Assembly: GCA_902612235.1 (NCBI GenBank)
Contig: CACMCJ010000002.1
Span: 1-64,000, forward strand
Origin: an uncultured Pelagibacteraceae bacterium
GTDB lineage: Bacteria > Pseudomonadota > Alphaproteobacteria > Pelagibacterales > Pelagibacteraceae
DNA: 64,000 bases
Direction of reading: 5' to 3'
The position numbers were made by a program, and so were the translations under genes. Numbering within the stretch: position 1 is the first letter of the stretch; each line of letters begins with the position of its first letter. This document shows positions 61,292 through 64,000 of this stretch, piece by piece. The notes under the pieces were generated by a model. That model searched no databases and had not been told where the DNA came from. It saw only the letters and a program-made list of their open reading frames with translations.

Positions 61292-62155
61292 ATGCTGTTT
61301 CTCTACAAAATTCCAGGATATATGCTTCTTCTCTTTGGTGCGTTTTGTTTGAGTTGGGGAGGTTACATAGTTAGATCATTCCAAGATGCAAGCGTTTGGC
61401 AAATTCTTCTTATTCGCTCTTTGTTTTTTATGATTGCTTTAGTTATTTTCCTGATAAGCACTTATAAAAAAAACACATTAAAGATATTCAAAGACGCGGG
61501 TTACCCAGCTTTAATTGGAGGATTAGTGATGTCATTAAGTTTTGTTGCTTACGTTTATTCTATGACAGTAACTTCAGTAGCAAATGTAGTTTTTATAATA
61601 AGTACCCAAACAATGTTTCTAGCAATATTTGGCTACATCTTTTTAAAAGAGAAAGTTTCGTTAATTTGTTTTATATCCATTATACTAGCTATGACCGGGA
61701 TATCAATCATGGTTAGTGACTCTATTTCATCTGGTTCTTTATTAGGAAATATAGTTGCATTAGCAATTCCGATTAATTTTTCTATTTTGGTTATGATTAT
61801 TAGAAAATACAAAAATCTTGATATGGTCCCTGCAATTTTTTATTCTGGAGTCTTTAGTATAATTTATGGGTTATTTTTGTCAGAAACATTCAGTTTTTCA
61901 AGTTCTGATATCTTTTTAGGTTTTCTTTTAGGAGTTCCTCAACTTGCTTTCGGTTTTATATGTATAACTATTGGTTCAAGAACTACCCCTTCAACTACTG
62001 TGGGATTGCTGATGTTAACAGAAACACTTTTTGCTCCAGTATGGGTATGGTTATTTCTCAATGAAATACCACCTTATAGTGTTTTAATTGGAGGATTTAT
62101 AATTATTTTAGCAATAATCATTAACAGCTTTGATAAAAACAAACTTAAAGTTTAA
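61292..62155 (+). CDS. DMT superfamily (EamA) transporter
   Basis: A 287-residue protein with about 10 helices and two EamA repeats: LLFGAFCLSWGGYIVRSFQDASVWQILLIRSL and SRTTPSTTVGLLMLTETLFAPVWVWLFLNE. It exports metabolites or amino acids. It starts with no gap after the MATE stop, so the two form one operon. Confidence 0.88.
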   Translation: MLFLYKIPGYMLLLFGAFCLSWGGYIVRSFQDASVWQILLIRSLFFMIALVIFLISTYKKNTLKIFKDAGYPALIGGLVMSLSFVAYVYSMTVTSVANVVFIISTQTMFLAIFGYIFLKEKVSLICFISIILAMTGISIMVSDSISSGSLLGNIVALAIPINFSILVMIIRKYKNLDMVPAIFYSGVFSIIYGLFLSETFSFSSSDIFLGFLLGVPQLAFGFICITIGSRTTPSTTVGLLMLTETLFAPVWVWLFLNEIPPYSVLIGGFIIILAIIINSFDKNKLKV

Positions 62156-62164
62156 AATACATTT

Positions 62165-62872
62165 GTGTCATTAAAAAAAATTTTTTTAAAAACAAATTTC
62201 TCTTATAAAGTTTATCTTTATTATAATTTATATTTTAAACATAAAGCTTTCATTAATAGGCCCTATTACTCTCAGTGGGGTGAAGATTTATCAATTAAAG
62301 AGTTTTTTCAAGAAAAAAAAAGTGGTATTTATTTTGACGTAGGTTGTTTTCATCCTTTCATGTATAGCAATACTTGTTTACTATTTAAGAAGGGTTGGCA
62401 TGGAGTAAATATTGATATAAATCCGACCTCAATTGATTTGTTTAAAATTGCAAGGCCTAATGATTTTAATTTATGTACTACTATCAATGAGGAAAAAAAA
62501 GAATTCAAGATGTATTATGATCATGCCTTTAGCCCTGTAAATACCTTAGACTATTCATATTATAATAATTTTAAAAATAAATATTTTAAAGAAGGCACAT
62601 TTAAAACTGTTAAATCTAAATCTATAGAAGACATTTTAAAGCTTACAGAAATAAAACGTGTTGATTTCTTAAATATTGATGTGGAAGGTATGGATTTGAA
62701 AATATTACAACAATTAATTCCGAGTAAGTTCAAGCCTGAATTAATTTCTATCGAAACACATAATGTGGATGGATCAAAAACCAACGATTGCGACAAAATA
62801 TATGAATTTTTGAAAAATCATAAATTTGAAATATATAAAAAAGTTGGGCCATCAACGCTTTTTATGATTTAA
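62165..62872 (+). CDS. FkbM family methyltransferase
   Basis: A 235-residue protein with GTG start 9 bp after the DMT gene. YFDVGCFHPFMYSNTCLLFKKGWHGVNIDINPTSIDLF and DFLNIDVEGMDLKILQQL are FkbM hallmarks, and are close to those of the gene at 15140-15847. It likely O-methylates a glycan sugar. Its place after two exporters suggests it shares the transcript. Confidence 0.85.
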   Translation: MSLKKIFLKTNFSYKVYLYYNLYFKHKAFINRPYYSQWGEDLSIKEFFQEKKSGIYFDVGCFHPFMYSNTCLLFKKGWHGVNIDINPTSIDLFKIARPNDFNLCTTINEEKKEFKMYYDHAFSPVNTLDYSYYNNFKNKYFKEGTFKTVKSKSIEDILKLTEIKRVDFLNIDVEGMDLKILQQLIPSKFKPELISIETHNVDGSKTNDCDKIYEFLKNHKFEIYKKVGPSTLFMI

Positions 62873-62940
62873 TTTATTTCTACTTTTAAGGGTATTTATT
62901 TAAGATTGACTTTTTTACTCTTTTATAAGAGAATCTCTTT

Positions 62941-63083
62941 GTAACGGGAGAGACCAATAAAATTGGCGCCGAAGGAGCAAATACCCTAAAAACTCTCAGG
63001 CAAAAGGACCGTTACAGTAATAACTCTGGAAAGAAGGCAATTGCCTCACCGAAGGATTAAATCTCTCAGGTAAAAAGACAGAC
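62941..63083 (+). promoter_or_regulatory. Tandem glycine riboswitch upstream of gcvT
   Basis: Aptamer 1 is closed by GTAACGG (62941-62947) and CCGTTAC (63009-63015), with GGAGAGA, GCGCCGAAGGAGCAA and CTCTCAGG in order. Aptamer 2 has TCTGGAAAGA (from 63025), CACCGAAGG, CTCTCAGG and closes with CAGA (63079-63082). The two copies bind glycine together and switch on the glycine-cleavage genes. The lead-in to the gcvT ATG is 21 nt. Confidence 0.93.
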
Positions 63084-63104
63084 AGGGATGAAATTAGAGT
63101 TATT

Positions 63105-64000
63105 ATGGAAACACAAAAAACCGCCCTGTATCAATTGCACAAAAATCTTGGAGCAAAATTTGTACCATTTGCAGGTTACGAAATGCCAATTCAATATAAA
63201 GATGGCATTGTTAAAGAGCATATTTCAACAAGAACTCACGCAGGTTTTTTTGACGTTTCTCATATGGGACAATTATTCTTAGAAGGTGATGAAACTTTGA
63301 CGGAGGCACTTGAAAAAATAATTCCTTCTGATTTAAAAACATTGAAAATTAATCATTCAAAATATTCTTTTTTACTCAATAAAGATGGAGGTATTATTGA
63401 TGATTTGATAATAACAAAAACTAAAAAAGGATTTTCCATAATTTTAAATGCTGCCTGTAAAGATAATGATGTAAAACAAATCATACAATTTTTAGAAAAA
63501 AACCATAAATATCTTTTAACTAATGACTTATCCTTAATAGCTTTACAAGGTCCTAAAGCTGTTCAAATACTTGAGAGACTTTTACCTGGAGTTTCAAATT
63601 TAAAGTTTATGACAGGAAATAATTTTATATATGATTCAGAAAATTTATATATTACAAGATCAGGTTATACAGGTGAAGATGGTTTTGAAATTTCTATTCC
63701 AAATAAAAAAGTTGAAAAGCTAGTAAATTTTTTAATTTCAAATGATGTTAAACCAGTTGGTCTAGGAGCTAGAGATACGCTTAGGTTAGAGGCTGGTCTA
63801 TGTTTATATGGTCATGAATTAAATGAAAAAATAAACCCAGTTGAAGCAAATCTAAAATGGGCTATAGCAAAAAAAAGGAAAGAGGACGGTGGTTTCAATG
63901 GCTGGAGCAAAATAAAAAATTTATTAACTAAGGGGAGTGAGAAAATAAGAGTTGGTATCAAGCCTGAAGGAAAGGTAATAGCAAGAGAAAATACAAAGAT
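63105..64000 (+). CDS. gcvT: Aminomethyltransferase (glycine cleavage T protein), 3' end outside window
   Basis: The frame starts at ATG 63105 and runs off the window end, giving 298 residues. METQKTALYQLHKNLGAKFVPFAGYEMPIQYKDGIVKEHISTRTHAGFFDVSHMG is the GcvT start; SGYTGEDGFEISIP and GLGARDTLRLEAGLCLYGHELN carry the folate-binding and active-site regions. It transfers the methylene unit from H protein to tetrahydrofolate. Control by the glycine riboswitch just upstream fits. Confidence 0.95.
   Translation, partial: METQKTALYQLHKNLGAKFVPFAGYEMPIQYKDGIVKEHISTRTHAGFFDVSHMGQLFLEGDETLTEALEKIIPSDLKTLKINHSKYSFLLNKDGGIIDDLIITKTKKGFSIILNAACKDNDVKQIIQFLEKNHKYLLTNDLSLIALQGPKAVQILERLLPGVSNLKFMTGNNFIYDSENLYITRSGYTGEDGFEISIPNKKVEKLVNFLISNDVKPVGLGARDTLRLEAGLCLYGHELNEKINPVEANLKWAIAKKRKEDGGFNGWSKIKNLLTKGSEKIRVGIKPEGKVIARENTK

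Noticed and set aside
62906-62929. Promoter TTGACT/TATAAG for the gcv leader
   Set aside because: The spacing is only 12 bp, too short for a sigma-70 promoter; one of the boxes may still be used.
1-64000. CRISPR array, IS element, integrase, prophage or tRNA
   Set aside because: No direct repeats with spacers, no transposase or integrase motifs, and no tRNA-like cloverleaf with CCA was seen on either strand.

Overview
The window is from a very A+T-rich, tightly packed bacterial genome with gene spacers mostly of 0-150 bp, many 1-11 bp overlaps, and a chromosome-like mix of housekeeping genes. Gene content points to the SAR11 clade (Pelagibacterales, Alphaproteobacteria): taurine ABC transporter, aprABM, tandem glycine riboswitch before gcvT, TRAP transporter, AmtB, FeS-type photolyase, and frequent FkbM methyltransferases. 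The assignment is inference from content; there is no rRNA or other marker to prove it. I saw no tRNA, rRNA, CRISPR array, insertion sequence or prophage.

Layout. 1-4770: envelope/glycan genes (a CotH-like protein cut by the window edge, DUF4956 membrane protein, FkbM methyltransferase, GT61, GT9-like). 5076-36242: a long sulfonate-catabolism region. It holds alanine dehydrogenase and an omega-aminotransferase (minus), the divergent tauABC operon with racemase, Ldh_2-family dehydrogenase (frameshifted) and phosphotransacetylase (plus), a minus-strand cluster of small alpha/beta-barrel proteins, then an HpsN-like dehydrogenase with a TRAP transporter, GMC, TerC and SDR genes, then xsc (minus) divergent from suyAB (plus), and finally tauE, an orphan gene, aprABM and a small nucleotidyltransferase (minus).

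How these work together (family knowledge plus inference): taurine enters by TauABC, is transaminated to sulfoacetaldehyde (alanine dehydrogenase recycles alanine to pyruvate), and Xsc cleaves it to sulfite and acetyl phosphate, which Pta turns into acetyl-CoA. 2,3-dihydroxypropane-1-sulfonate probably enters by the TRAP system, is adjusted by the MDR/SDR dehydrogenases, oxidised by the HpsN-like enzyme to sulfolactate, and cleaved by SuyAB to pyruvate and sulfite. Sulfite is exported by TauE or oxidised by AprBA with membrane partner AprM.

36263-52939: a CADD-like candidate PABA synthase, MFS transporter, cystathionine beta-lyase-type enzyme, a 27-residue Arg/Lys-rich microprotein, an unassigned structured RNA beside mnmA, DUF3553, cysQ, recX, ABA4-like, a DsbA-fold isomerase, rhodanese, amtB, HU, rseP, LysR, acuI-like reductase, folE, hisI, DUF2237 and a TPR protein. 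52971-58262: two different photolyase-family proteins with DUF393 and DUF2256 between them, then msrA and small proteins. 58259-64000: membrane proteins (YIP1, HPP, TerC, MATE, DMT), another FkbM gene, and a tandem glycine riboswitch leading into gcvT, which runs off the window end.

Most unusual items: the integrated sulfonate region with sulfite disposal, the enlarged TauC with a roughly 300-residue coiled-coil-like insert, hairpin terminators placed right after both solute-binding-protein genes, the structured RNA at 40407-40598, the CADD-like protein with its self-sacrificing residues conserved, and the photolyase cluster.
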